Shown here piece by piece: positions 31,340 through 39,319 of a DNA stretch of 46,034 nucleotides. Positions within the stretch are counted from its first letter, which is position 1; each line of letters starts with the position of its first letter. A model generated the notes under the pieces. That model worked only from the letters and a program-made list of their open reading frames with translations. It was not told the DNA's origin and did no database searches. The DNA lies in contig NZ_VMNW02000076.1 of assembly GCF_007713735.2 (NCBI RefSeq), positions 1-46,034 on the forward strand, given 5' to 3'. Origin of the DNA: Amycolatopsis acidicola. Lineage in GTDB: Bacteria; Actinomycetota; Actinomycetes; Mycobacteriales; Pseudonocardiaceae. The translations under genes and the position numbers were made by a program.

Positions 31340-32278
31340 ATGGGGGCCGAGTTCGGCATCTACCTGCCGCCGGTCGCGCTCGGGTTCGACGCGATACTCG
31401 CCAAGGCGCTCGACTGCGAACGCCTCGGCTACCACTCGTTGTGGCTGTACGACCACCTTTATCCCCCGGGGCTTCCCGAGGTCCCGTCGTTCGAAGCGTG
31501 GACGCTGGCCACGGCCTTGCTCGCGCGGACGACCACGCTGCGCGTCGGGCACCTCGTCACGTCGAACACCTTCAGGCATCCGGCGCTGCTGGCGAAGATG
31601 GCGACGAGCGTGGACGTGCTTTCCGGTGGCCGCCTGGAGTTCGGTATCGGCAGCGGTTCCCACGAAGAGGAACACCGCCGGGCCGGGCTGGGCTGGGGGT
31701 CGTCCGCCGAACGCGGTGAGCGGCTCGGCGAGGCGCTGGAGATCATCACCGGGATGTTCCGCGGCGCCACGATGTCCTTCGATGGCAAGCACTTCACGGT
31801 GCGCGACCTGCCGAATCTCCCGGCCCCGGCGCAGCCCGGCGGCCCGCCCGTGCACATCGGCGGGGTGGGCCCGAAGTACACGCTCCCGCTCGTCGCGCGG
31901 TACGCCGATGTGTGGAACGTGCCGACGTACGCGCTGGGCCGGATAGCCGGGCTTTCCCGGGCGCTGGATGCCGAATGCGAAAAGGCCGGGCGCGATCCGG
32001 CCACGATCCGGCGTTCGGTCGAGGCCGTGTTGACCATCGCGCCCGAAGAACGGCTCGACGAAGCGGTGCGGCGGGCGCGACGGCATTACGGGGATCCCGG
32101 CTACGGAATGGAAGAAGGCGGTTTCACGGGGACACCACGGCGAATCATCGACCGGATCGGCGAACTCGTCGAGGCGGGCATTTCTTCGTTCGTCTTCTTC
32201 ACCCACGACAGGGCGTCGGCCGAAACGCTGGAGCTGTTCGCACGCGACGTCGCCCCGCATTTCTCAGGTCCGGCATGA
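31340..32278 (+). CDS. LLM-class F420-dependent oxidoreductase
   Basis: Luciferase-like TIM-barrel oxidoreductase using F420 or FMN. It begins MGAEFGIYLPPVALGFDAIL; family signatures are LGYHSLWLYDHLYPPG, TTTLRVGHLVTSNTFRHPAL and SGGRLEFGIGSGSHEEEH, the last typical of F420-binding members. The 312 residues are normal. The start is ATG 31340, or GTG 31337 one codon earlier. It leads a three-gene operon with an SDR and an acyl-CoA ligase, suggesting breakdown of a carboxylic acid or ketone. The substrate is unknown. Confidence 0.88.
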   Translation: MGAEFGIYLPPVALGFDAILAKALDCERLGYHSLWLYDHLYPPGLPEVPSFEAWTLATALLARTTTLRVGHLVTSNTFRHPALLAKMATSVDVLSGGRLEFGIGSGSHEEEHRRAGLGWGSSAERGERLGEALEIITGMFRGATMSFDGKHFTVRDLPNLPAPAQPGGPPVHIGGVGPKYTLPLVARYADVWNVPTYALGRIAGLSRALDAECEKAGRDPATIRRSVEAVLTIAPEERLDEAVRRARRHYGDPGYGMEEGGFTGTPRRIIDRIGELVEAGISSFVFFTHDRASAETLELFARDVAPHFSGPA

Positions 32279-33036
32279 GCGTCGCCGTCGTCACGGGCGC
32301 GGGTCGCGGCCTCGGCAGGGCGGTCGCGCTGCGGCTCGCGGCCGACGGCGCGGAAGTGGCTGCGCTCGCCCGATCCGCGGGCGATATCGAGTCCGTCGCC
32401 AAGGAGATCCACGACAGTGGTGCGCGGGCGCTCGCCCTCACGGTCGACGTGACCTCGAACGACGACATAGCGCGCGCCCACGAAGAGATCCTGGCCGGGC
32501 TCGGCCCGGTGGACATCGTCGTGAACAACGCGGGAAACCTGCTGTACAAGCCTTTCGTCCCGTTGCCGGGCCAGGAGGACAGCACGCCCACGAGCGACGA
32601 CGAGTGGAACTCCGTGCTGGACGTCCACCTCGGCGGCACGATGCGGATACTGCGCACGTTCGGGCCCGGCCTGCTCGAGCGGGGGTACGGGCGGGTGGTG
32701 AACGTAGTGTCCAATGTGGTCCGTCGCGCGTTCCCGTTCACGACCACTTACGACACCGCGAAGGGCGCGGTCGTGCAGCTGACGCGGTCGCTCGCGCGGG
32801 AGTGGGCGCCCTACGGCGTCACCGTCAACGCGGTGGCAGCAGGGCATTTCCCGACCTCGATGACCCAGGCGCAGTTCGACGACGAGAAGGTCCTGCGAAG
32901 CCTGCTGCGCCGCATCCCCGCGGGCCGGACCGGTGACCCTGACGAGCTCGCCGCGCTCGTCGCGTTCCTGTGCTCGGCCGAAAGTGGCTTCATCACCGGA
33001 GAAACCGTCGGCGTGGACGGAGGCGAGACGTTGTGA
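32275..33036 (+). CDS. SDR family oxidoreductase (classical)
   Basis: 253 residues with cofactor loop TGAGRGLGRAVA (about 7-18), VNNAGN at about 84-89, catalytic Tyr/Lys in TYDTAKGAVVQLTRSLAREW, and the C-terminal GETVGVDGG of classical SDRs. A small insertion, PLPGQEDSTPTSDDEWN, follows the NAG strand. It resembles 3-oxoacyl-type reductases but could oxidise any hydroxyacyl or alcohol intermediate. ATG 32275 overlaps the LLM stop as ATGA, and GTG 33033 of the ligase overlaps its own stop. Confidence 0.9.
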   Translation: MSVAVVTGAGRGLGRAVALRLAADGAEVAALARSAGDIESVAKEIHDSGARALALTVDVTSNDDIARAHEEILAGLGPVDIVVNNAGNLLYKPFVPLPGQEDSTPTSDDEWNSVLDVHLGGTMRILRTFGPGLLERGYGRVVNVVSNVVRRAFPFTTTYDTAKGAVVQLTRSLAREWAPYGVTVNAVAAGHFPTSMTQAQFDDEKVLRSLLRRIPAGRTGDPDELAALVAFLCSAESGFITGETVGVDGGETL

Positions 33037-33056
33037 CGCGCGAAGGAGTGTCCACT

Positions 33057-34508
33057 GTGCTCGATCACGTCCTCCGGGACGAGCCGGGCCGGACAGCACT
33101 CGTCGCGCCCGACCGGACGCTGACCTACGCCGAGCTCGACGCGGAGATCGACCGGGCGGTCGGCGCGCTGCGCGAGCTCGGGCTCGCGGCCGGTGACCGC
33201 ATCGCGGTGAGCCTGCCCAACGACAGCCGCATCGTCGTCCTGTTCCACGCGGTGCTGCGCCTCGGCGGGATCTGGGTCGGGATCAACCGCGCCCTCACCG
33301 AAAGCGAGCGCCGCGCCATCGTGGACGACGCGGGCGCACGCCTCTGCCTCGGCTGCGGCGACCTCGGGGACGACAAGATCCTGGTGTCCGAAGAGGAATG
33401 GCGGACGCTGGCCGCCGCGGCCGGACCGTACCGGATCCGCGACGCCGCCGACCCGTTCGCCCCGGCCGCGATCGCCTACACGAGCGGCACCACCGGGCGC
33501 CCGAAAGGGGTCGTGCACAGTCAGCACAACCTCCTCGTGCCGGGCGAGATGCTGACCGCGACCCGGGGCTACGACCGGTATCTGCGCAAGGCCGACTGCC
33601 TGCCGATGACGATCCTCAACATGCTCTGCCTCTCGACGCTCACCACCAGCCAGGCCGGCGGCACCGCGATCATCTCCGACTTCCGGCACGCCCCGGCCGT
33701 GGCGGCGTGGCTCCGCGACACGCGCGCGACCGTGTGGAACGGGGTGCCGCCCCTGCTGTACGACATGGTGCGCGACGAGTCGATCGAACCTTCGGCGCTG
33801 GCGGGGATCGTGGACCTGTGGTCGGGCGGCGACACCCTGAGCGAGGAGCTGCGGGCGGCGTTCGCCAAGAAGTTCGCGACGCCGATCCACGGCACCTACG
33901 GGCTCACCGAGGCGCCGACCGTCGTCGCGATCGAGGAGCTGGACGGCGGGCACGTGCCCGGCAGCTCGGGCAAAGTGCTGCCGCATCTGCGGGTGTTCGC
34001 CGACGAGGTGAGCGGTGAGGTGGGGGAGTTGTGCGTCGGCGCCGCGAGCACCGGGCCGTATACCGGTCTGTATAGGCCGATGCTCGGTTACTGGCGAAAT
34101 GAGCAGGCCACCGGCGAAGTGCTGGCGGACGGCGTGCTGCGCACCGGTGACCTCGGCACGGTCAGCGAGTCCGGCGAGGTGTTCGTGAAGGACCGCCGGA
34201 AGCTCGTGATCGTGCGTGGTGGGGCGAACGTGTACCCGGCCGAGGTCGAGCGGATCGTCCGGACCGCGCCCGGGGTCGTCGCCTGCGCGGTGCTCGGGAT
34301 CCCGGACCCGCGCCTGGGCGCCAGGGTGGGAATCGTCGTCCAGACCGACGGCGCGGGTGCCACCGACGAGGCGGCGCTTCGTGAACGCTGCGCGGCCGAG
34401 CTGTCCCGCTACAAGGTGCCCGAGGTCTGGCGGATCACGGCGGACGAGCTTCCCCGCAACGCCATGGGGAAACTCGACCGGCCGCGGCTGGGCGAACTGC
34501 TGCGATGA
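33057..34508 (+). CDS. AMP-forming acyl-CoA synthetase/ligase
   Basis: Activates a carboxylic acid to its CoA thioester via an acyl-adenylate. ANL-family motifs in order: A3 YTSGTTGRPKG (near 137), A5 GTYGLTEAP, A7 LRTGDLG, A8 VKDRRKLVIVRGGANVYPAE, and the C-terminal catalytic Lys in NAMGKLDR. The 483 residues are rather short but complete. I choose GTG 33057, 8 bases after AAGGAG, over GTG 33033, which overlaps the SDR stop. It is the last gene of the tetR-LLM-SDR operon; substrate unknown. Confidence 0.9.
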   Translation: MLDHVLRDEPGRTALVAPDRTLTYAELDAEIDRAVGALRELGLAAGDRIAVSLPNDSRIVVLFHAVLRLGGIWVGINRALTESERRAIVDDAGARLCLGCGDLGDDKILVSEEEWRTLAAAAGPYRIRDAADPFAPAAIAYTSGTTGRPKGVVHSQHNLLVPGEMLTATRGYDRYLRKADCLPMTILNMLCLSTLTTSQAGGTAIISDFRHAPAVAAWLRDTRATVWNGVPPLLYDMVRDESIEPSALAGIVDLWSGGDTLSEELRAAFAKKFATPIHGTYGLTEAPTVVAIEELDGGHVPGSSGKVLPHLRVFADEVSGEVGELCVGAASTGPYTGLYRPMLGYWRNEQATGEVLADGVLRTGDLGTVSESGEVFVKDRRKLVIVRGGANVYPAEVERIVRTAPGVVACAVLGIPDPRLGARVGIVVQTDGAGATDEAALRERCAAELSRYKVPEVWRITADELPRNAMGKLDRPRLGELLR

Positions 34509-34523
34509 GCCGGCGCCGCCGTC

Positions 34524-34930
34524 CTACGGCGGAACGAGACGGGACCTCGGCGCCGGGGCAGTGCCCGGCCGCGCGGCTAGCGGGAGCGCCGCCAGCACTT
34601 CGCCGACGACGTCCTTGCTCTTGCGTTCCATCGTCTCGGGCTTCAGCATTCGCCGGGTGACGCGGCTGCCGAGTCGGGACTTGGCGAGCTTCGGCATGAG
34701 GCGGCGCAGGCGGATCTCGCGCGCGTTGTCCATGACGAAGATCTTCCGGTCCTGGAAAGCGTTTTCCTGGTAGTACCGGATGTGCGGGCGCAGCGCGGTT
34801 TCCCAGTCGTCCAAGGCGGTCGCGAGGTCGCCGGGGTGGCGTTCGAGGAGATCGCCGTGCAGGTCGGCGCGGCCGCGATGCCAGGTGTCCAGGTGCACCT
34901 GCTCCACGGAGTCGAACAGGGCGCCTTCCG
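34524..34930 (-). pseudogene. C-terminal fragment of a PHBH-type FAD monooxygenase
   Basis: The minus strand reads EGALFDSVEQVHLDTWHRGR, then ADLHGDLLERHPGDLATALD, then DWETALRPHIRYYQENAFQD. This resembles the C-terminal part of flavin aromatic/polyketide-type monooxygenases, in which WxxGR is followed by VLIGDAA. Here the GDAA loop and the next helix appear deleted and replaced by LHGDLLERHP. There is no start codon in a sensible place. Together with the pieces at 34934 and 35008 this is one broken gene. Confidence 0.68.
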
Positions 34931-34933
34931 AGT

Positions 34934-35005
34934 TCCGTGCGCAGGCTCGTGTTCGGTCTACACGAGAAGTACTTGCGGCGCCTGAACTTCATGGTCGCCG
35001 CCTGT
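34934..35005 (+). pseudogene. Inverted internal segment of the same monooxygenase pseudogene
   Basis: On the plus strand this stretch reads SVRRLVFGLHEKYLRRLNFM and then VAAC. That is the segment expected between the N- and C-terminal monooxygenase pieces (as in LRSTVRRLVFGP...KYLRRLNYMVA of relatives), but those pieces are on the minus strand. The simplest reading is an inversion of about 70 bp inside the gene. Confidence 0.55.
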
Positions 35006-35007
35006 GG

Positions 35008-35301
35008 TTACCCGGCACCCCACCGGGACTCGAACCGTTCGGTGGCGGTGGTGCCGGCCGCCGTGTCGTGCAGGGTCACGTCGACCCCGTCGGCGTCCTG
35101 GGTGATCGCGGTGGGCACGGTCGAGTAGCGCACTTCCACGTCGCCGGGGAGCGTCGAGTACGCGCCTTCCTCGGCGTCGCCGCGAAGCATGATCCACGGC
35201 CTGCCGGGCACGTCCGCCAAGGACATCCCGGGCCGCCGCCGTCCGTTCGCGTGGGTCACTGTGATGTCGGTGTGGGCGGCGTGCGGCACGCTGGTGCTCA
35301 C
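35008..35301 (-). pseudogene. N-terminal/middle fragment of the same monooxygenase pseudogene
   Basis: The minus strand encodes GDAEEGAYSTLPGDVEVRYS and then TVPTAITQDADGVDVTLHDT, typical of the FAD-binding region of PHBH-type monooxygenases. The reading ends ERFESRWGAG-stop where ERFDLVVGADG would be expected. The GxGxxG N-terminus is missing. Upstream, 35302-35386 encodes an unplaced stretch (MDHKSGRTEYSLRYKATHPP) that I do not recognise. No intact gene exists in 34509-35404. Confidence 0.62.
35014..35040 (-). other. tRNA T-arm-like sequence inside the pseudogene
   Basis: The minus strand reads CGGTTCGAGTCCCGG and then TGGGGTGCC. GGTTCGAGTCC fits the tRNA T-loop consensus GGTTCRANTCC exactly, but the left T-stem does not pair well and no D-arm or anticodon arm is present. 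It may be a remnant of a tRNA 3' end left by recombination, or chance. It is not a functional tRNA. Confidence 0.25.
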
Positions 35302-35404
35302 CCGGGCCGCGTCTGCGGGACGGGAATGGTGGGTGCGTCGCCTTGTAGCGGAGCGAGTATTCGGTACGGCCGCTCTTGTGGTCCAACGCCGCTGGGATTC
35401 AGCG

Positions 35405-35986
35405 CTAATCCGCGGGCAACGCCTGCGAAAGCGCGCTCACGCTGACCTCGACGATCGTCCGGAGTTGCTTCGGGGGCGCCCCGGCCCTGCTCATCACGGC
35501 CAGCGACTGGTTGACCGCCGCGATGTGCACGGCGAACGCGTCGGCATCGGGGAGTTTCGCGGCCTTCAAGGCTTTCCGCAGCCGGGCGCGCTGAAATCCC
35601 AAGGCTTCGACCGCGCGCGCGGCGATTTCCGGGCTCAGTACCGGGATCGCCATCGCTGTCTGGGCGATCAGGCACCCGTCCGGCAGGCCGGGGTCGGCGA
35701 TGCGCGCCAAGGTGACTCCGAAGAACTCCCGGATCGCGCGTAGCGGTTCCTCGGAGGCGCGTGAAAGGGCCCGGTCGTATTTGTCCCCATAGCGCGTGGC
35801 GTAGCGATCCAGGCAACGCAGATAGAGCGAATCCTTGTCCCCGAGCGAAGAGTAGATGGAACTGCGGTTCAAACCGGTCGCATGGGAGAGGTCGTCGAGA
35901 GAAGTGCCGGCGTATCCGGCCCGCCAGAACTGGATCATCGCCGCGTCGAGGGCGCTGTCCACATCGAACTGTTTCCTTCCGGCCAT
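35405..35986 (-). CDS. TetR-family regulator divergent from the alpha/beta hydrolase
   Basis: 193 residues. It begins MAGRKQFDVDSALDAAMIQF, with the HTH SLDDLSHATGLNRSSIYSSL at about 29-48 followed by GDKDSLYLRCLDRYA. This is the class often divergent from small oxidoreductases or hydrolases. The start is ATG 35986, with GAGG about 10 bases upstream. The perfect palindrome at 36033-36054 in the intergenic gap is its likely operator, controlling itself and the hydrolase gene. Confidence 0.87.
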   Translation of the reverse strand: MAGRKQFDVDSALDAAMIQFWRAGYAGTSLDDLSHATGLNRSSIYSSLGDKDSLYLRCLDRYATRYGDKYDRALSRASEEPLRAIREFFGVTLARIADPGLPDGCLIAQTAMAIPVLSPEIAARAVEALGFQRARLRKALKAAKLPDADAFAVHIAAVNQSLAVMSRAGAPPKQLRTIVEVSVSALSQALPAD

Positions 35987-36032
35987 CACGCCTGCACCTC
36001 GTTCCCGGGTCGTTGTGCCCTGGCCCATAGTA

Positions 36033-36054
36033 TCTTGAACCGGACAGTTCAAGA
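36033..36054. promoter_or_regulatory. Perfect palindromic operator, TCTTGAAC-N6-GTTCAAGA
   Basis: 8-bp arms with spacer CGGACA, centred between the divergent tetR (starts 35986, minus) and hydrolase (starts 36071, plus). It has no similarity to the TTGAC-N6-GTCAA sites of the first island apart from general TetR-operator style. The right end is only 17 bases from the hydrolase ATG. Confidence 0.7.
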
Positions 36055-36070
36055 TGCCTAGGGTGGCGAT

Positions 36071-36988
36071 ATGACCGACACCGCACCCGCCGGCGACCGG
36101 GTCTCCGGGTTGCCACTGCAAGACCTCGCGGGGTTCACGCACCGCTTCCCCGACGCGGGCGGCATCCGGCTCCACGCCGTGGAAGGCGGGAATCCGGCGG
36201 GCCCCGCCGTGGTCCTGCTCGCCGGGTTCCCGCAGACCTGGTGGGCCTGGCGCACCGTGATGCCGGGCCTCGCCGAGCGCTTCCGCGTGATCGCGATCGA
36301 CCTGCCGGGACAAGGAAATTCCGACCGCCCGGACGACAGCTACGACACGCACACCGTCGCTGCGCGCGTCCAGGCCGCGGTGTCCGCGCTCGACGTGCCG
36401 AAGTACTGGCTCGTCGCCCACGACATCGGCGCCTGGGTCGCCTTCTCGCTGGCGCTGAAGTACGAAGAGCGCCTGCACGGTGTCGCCCTGCTCGATGCCG
36501 GAATCCCCGGAATCACCCTCCCGGACGCCATTCCCACGGATCCCGAACGGGCCTGGAAGACCTGGCACTTCGCGTTCCACCTGGTGCCGGATCTGCCCGA
36601 GACCCTGCTCACCGGTCGTGAGCGTGCCTACGTCGAGTGGTTCCTGACGGTCAAAGCGTTGTCCCCCAAGACGTTCGACAGCGCCGAGATCGACCATTAC
36701 GCCGCCGCCATCGCGGCCGAGGGTGGTCTCCGGGCGTCTCTCGCCTACTACCGCGACGCCGCCGAATCAGCGCGCAAGAACCATGAGGCACTGGAACGAG
36801 GGCATTTGACCGTCCCGCTCCTGGGAATCTCCGGCTCCCACGGCTCGATCCCCGACATGGCCGCTTCCCTCAGCCCCTGGGCGGACAACGCGACGGGCGT
36901 CGTCATCCCCGAGGCCGGGCACTTCATTCCGGAAGAGCAGCCCGCCGCGGTCGTGGACGCGTTGACCGCGTTCCTCGACCGGCGTTGA
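36071..36988 (+). CDS. Alpha/beta hydrolase (epoxide hydrolase/haloalkane dehalogenase-like)
   Basis: 305 residues. The nucleophile elbow is VAHDIGAW, with Asp as nucleophile, as in epoxide hydrolases and dehalogenases; the general-base His is in PEAGHFIPEEQP. The usual HGFPxxW oxyanion motif reads AGFPQTWWAWR, so the His is replaced by Ala. The cap domain (about 135-240) includes WKTWHFAFHLVPDLPETLL. The last 222 bases overlap the extended RidA frame on the other strand. It is likely regulated by the divergent TetR through the palindrome at 36033; substrate unknown. Confidence 0.87.
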   Translation: MTDTAPAGDRVSGLPLQDLAGFTHRFPDAGGIRLHAVEGGNPAGPAVVLLAGFPQTWWAWRTVMPGLAERFRVIAIDLPGQGNSDRPDDSYDTHTVAARVQAAVSALDVPKYWLVAHDIGAWVAFSLALKYEERLHGVALLDAGIPGITLPDAIPTDPERAWKTWHFAFHLVPDLPETLLTGRERAYVEWFLTVKALSPKTFDSAEIDHYAAAIAAEGGLRASLAYYRDAAESARKNHEALERGHLTVPLLGISGSHGSIPDMAASLSPWADNATGVVIPEAGHFIPEEQPAAVVDALTAFLDRR

Positions 36989-37432
36989 GACCGGCTCCGC
37001 ACGGGTGCTGAACACGGCGGAGACCTCCACCGCCGCGCCCGAGGGCAGTGACGCCACCCCGATCGCGGCCCGGGCGGGCGGTGGGCCGCCGAGCTCCTTT
37101 CGCAGCGCCTCGGTGGCGCCATCCGCGACGGCACTGTGTGTCGTGAACTCCGGCGTGGTGCGCAGGTAGACGGTCAGGCTGACCGTGCTTTCCAGCGAAA
37201 GCCCTTGCGCCGCACCGGCTTCCCGGGCCGCCGTCACAGCGCGGACCGCGGCGAGCGCGGCCAGCGCGCGTGCCCGTTCCGGGGGCAGGTCGTCGACGCG
37301 GCCGGGATCGAGGACGCTCCCGTTCGCGCGCGGGGTCATGCCGGCGGTGAACACGAACCCGCCCGCCACGCGTGCGGTGGCGTAGTCGCCGGCCGCGGCG
37401 ACACCGGTCAAAGCCGCGGCCCGATCTCGCAC
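36767..37432 (-). CDS. RidA/YjgF family protein with unusual read-through C-terminus
   Basis: The core RidA fold (about 120 residues) runs from VAGGFVFTAGMTPRANGS to PPPARAAIGVASLPSGAAVE and VSAVF, keeping the conserved Arg and Glu that bind the carboxylate of enamine/imine substrates. RidA enzymes hydrolyse reactive 2-aminoacrylate-type imines made by PLP enzymes, fitting the aminotransferase of this operon. The frame has no stop after the usual end and runs about 75 codons further, antisense to the hydrolase gene. Possible starts are GTG 37432 or TTG 37411, the latter overlapping the M24 stop. Confidence 0.72.
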   Translation of the reverse strand: MRDRAAALTGVAAAGDYATARVAGGFVFTAGMTPRANGSVLDPGRVDDLPPERARALAALAAVRAVTAAREAGAAQGLSLESTVSLTVYLRTTPEFTTHSAVADGATEALRKELGGPPPARAAIGVASLPSGAAVEVSAVFSTRAEPVSTPVEERGQRVHDRGGLLFRNEVPGLGDDDARRVVRPGAEGSGHVGDRAVGAGDSQERDGQMPSFQCLMVLAR

Positions 37433-38556
37433 GAGGTGAGGACTTCGTGCCCGGTTCCGGTCAGCAGGACGGTCGCGGACAGCCCGATCCCGGCCACTCC
37501 GCCGATCCGCAGCGTGGGCACGACGTGCACGATCATCCCCGCCTCGAACGACTTCTCCTCGTTCTCGCCGAGCGAAAGCAGGTGACCCTCGCCCCAGTCC
37601 GGCGCGAAGGCGATGCCCACCGAGTACCCACTGCGCTTGCGGTAGGTGTGGGCCAGGCCCGCGTCCGCGATCGCCGCCTTGCACGCCGCGTGGGCGGCCG
37701 CGGGCGACCCGCCGGGACGGACTTCCGCGAGCGCCGCGGCCCTCGCGTCGTCGCACGCCTTCGCCATCGCTGCCGCGTCGCCGTGGAGTTCGCCGGTCCA
37801 CACGGTATGCATCAGTGGCGCGTTGTAGCGGCCGCGCGTCGCGGACATCTCCAGCAGGACGGCCTCGTCGCGCTGGATGACCCGGTCCGACCAGCTCGCG
37901 TGGATCGTGCCCGCGCGCGGTCCGGAAGCCACGAACGGCTCCATCCCGAAGTACTCCGAACCCGATTCGATCAGCGCGCCGAAGGTGGCCGCGGCGACGG
38001 CGCGCTCGCTCGCGCCGGGGACGGCGGCGCGGGCGGCGGCCGCCATGCCGGCGTTGGTGCTGGCCGCCGCGAGCCGGATCTGTTCGATCTCCAACGGGGA
38101 CTTGACCAGCCGCGCCGCGGCCAGGGCGCCGTCGATGTGCGTGGTCTCCGCGCCACGGTCCGCCAGCAGGGAACGCAGGCGTAGGAACGATTCCGGCGGC
38201 AGGAACCAGGACTTCGCCTCGATCCCGACCGTCCGCGCGCCCGGCGCCAGCTCCGCCAGCAGCTCGGCTGTGGCGGCGAGCGGGTCGGCGCTGTCCGGGA
38301 ACCCGTTGATGCGCTTGAAGTACGTGGCCTCCAGCGCGTTCTCGGTTTCGGTCTGGCGCATCAGCAACGCCGCTTCGCCGTCGGCGGTGACCACGAGGCA
38401 TTGGTAGGTGTAGTAGCCCGGCGTGGCGTGGCCGGACAGGTAACAGACGTTCTCCGGCGTGTGCACCACGACGGCGTCGAGCCCTTCGGCCTTCAGCGTC
38501 TCGCGCAACGTGGCCAGGCGCTGGTCGTACTCGGACTCAGGAAACACGGGCGACAT
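37408..38556 (-). CDS. M24-family hydrolase resembling ectoine hydrolase (DoeA/EutD)
   Basis: 382 residues: an N-terminal creatinase-type domain (about 1-150, with VVHTPENVCYLSGHATPGYY) and a pita-bread domain. The metal ligands of true aminopeptidase P are missing: the region reads LLEMSATRGRYNAPLMHT instead of a D...D pattern, as in metal-free creatinase/DoeA relatives. RSGYSVGIAFAPDWGEG matches the DoeA-type motif GYSxGxxxxPDWGE. DoeA opens the ring of ectoine to an N-acetyl-diaminobutyrate. The operon has a deacylase and an aminotransferase, which fits such a route, but the exact substrate is not proven. Confidence 0.8.
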   Translation of the reverse strand: MSPVFPESEYDQRLATLRETLKAEGLDAVVVHTPENVCYLSGHATPGYYTYQCLVVTADGEAALLMRQTETENALEATYFKRINGFPDSADPLAATAELLAELAPGARTVGIEAKSWFLPPESFLRLRSLLADRGAETTHIDGALAAARLVKSPLEIEQIRLAAASTNAGMAAAARAAVPGASERAVAAATFGALIESGSEYFGMEPFVASGPRAGTIHASWSDRVIQRDEAVLLEMSATRGRYNAPLMHTVWTGELHGDAAAMAKACDDARAAALAEVRPGGSPAAAHAACKAAIADAGLAHTYRKRSGYSVGIAFAPDWGEGHLLSLGENEEKSFEAGMIVHVVPTLRIGGVAGIGLSATVLLTGTGHEVLTSCEIGPRL

Positions 38557-39319
38557 GATCGACTCCTGGAGACAGATCGGTGAGGTAGGTCAGGTGTTCG
38601 CGAGTGCGGGCGACCTCCGCGGCGGAAATATCCACTATGGACACTCCTTCGCGGCGGCCCGCGGTGATCAGTGGTTGTCCCGCCGGGCTCCACGCGCCGC
38701 TTTCGCCGAAGTAGCGTTCGCCCGCGAGTTCGCCGACCGCGTTGACGACGAGGGTGTACACGGTGTTCTCCAGCGCGCGTGCCGGGTGGTACACGCGATA
38801 CCGGTGTTCGGTGGGCCCGGTCGCGAAGGCGGAGCAGAACAACACGGCGTGCGCGCCCGCACGTGCGTAGGCGCGCGACAGCTCGGGGAACCCGGCGTCG
38901 TAACACACGCCGAGCCCGATCGACACGCCGCCGACGTCCAGCATGAGGAGTCCGCTGCCCGCTTCGAAAACCTGTTTTTCCCGGCCCCACAGGTGGTTCT
39001 TGTCGTACCGGCCGCGCACGGCCCCGTCCGGGCCGAGTACCACGATCGCGTTTCGCGGCTTTCCCTCGGTGGCCACGGAGGCGCCCGCCAGGACCCACGT
39101 GCGGGCTTCGGCCGCCGCCTCCGCCAAGGGCCCGAAGTCCTGTGTGGACAGTGACCACGCGGGGTTCGCCGCGATGCCCTCCGGGTCGTAGCCGCAGGTG
39201 AACAGCTCCGGCAGGGCGAGCACGTCGGTCTTGAGGTCGCGCACGAGACCCGCCGCGCGTTTGAGGTTCGTGCCGACATCGCCGGGGCGGCTGGCCAGCT
39301 GGCCGAGTGCGATCTTCAA
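38537..39319 (-). CDS. Carbon-nitrogen hydrolase (nitrilase superfamily amidase)
   Basis: 260 residues with the Glu-Lys-Cys triad: LPELF (Glu, about 38), KNHLWGRE (Lys, about 107) and LGVCYDAGFPE (Cys, about 138). Members hydrolyse amides, carbamoyl amino acids or omega-amides rather than true nitriles. The start overlaps the M20 stop (ATGA), and its own end overlaps the M24 gene by 20 bases, so it is an integral step of the pathway. It could release ammonia or a carboxylate from an amide side group; substrate open. Confidence 0.88.
   Translation of the reverse strand: MKIALGQLASRPGDVGTNLKRAAGLVRDLKTDVLALPELFTCGYDPEGIAANPAWSLSTQDFGPLAEAAAEARTWVLAGASVATEGKPRNAIVVLGPDGAVRGRYDKNHLWGREKQVFEAGSGLLMLDVGGVSIGLGVCYDAGFPELSRAYARAGAHAVLFCSAFATGPTEHRYRVYHPARALENTVYTLVVNAVGELAGERYFGESGAWSPAGQPLITAGRREGVSIVDISAAEVARTREHLTYLTDLSPGVDHVARVS

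Noticed and set aside
35026..35036. Functional tRNA gene on the minus strand
   Set aside because: Only the T-loop consensus is present; no paired T-stem, D-arm, anticodon arm or acceptor stem could be built.
36767..38401. 544-codon minus-strand frame as one large protein
   Set aside because: Its upstream part is antisense-like shadow within the M24 gene (another frame of the same strand); only the RidA portion from about 37432 is real.
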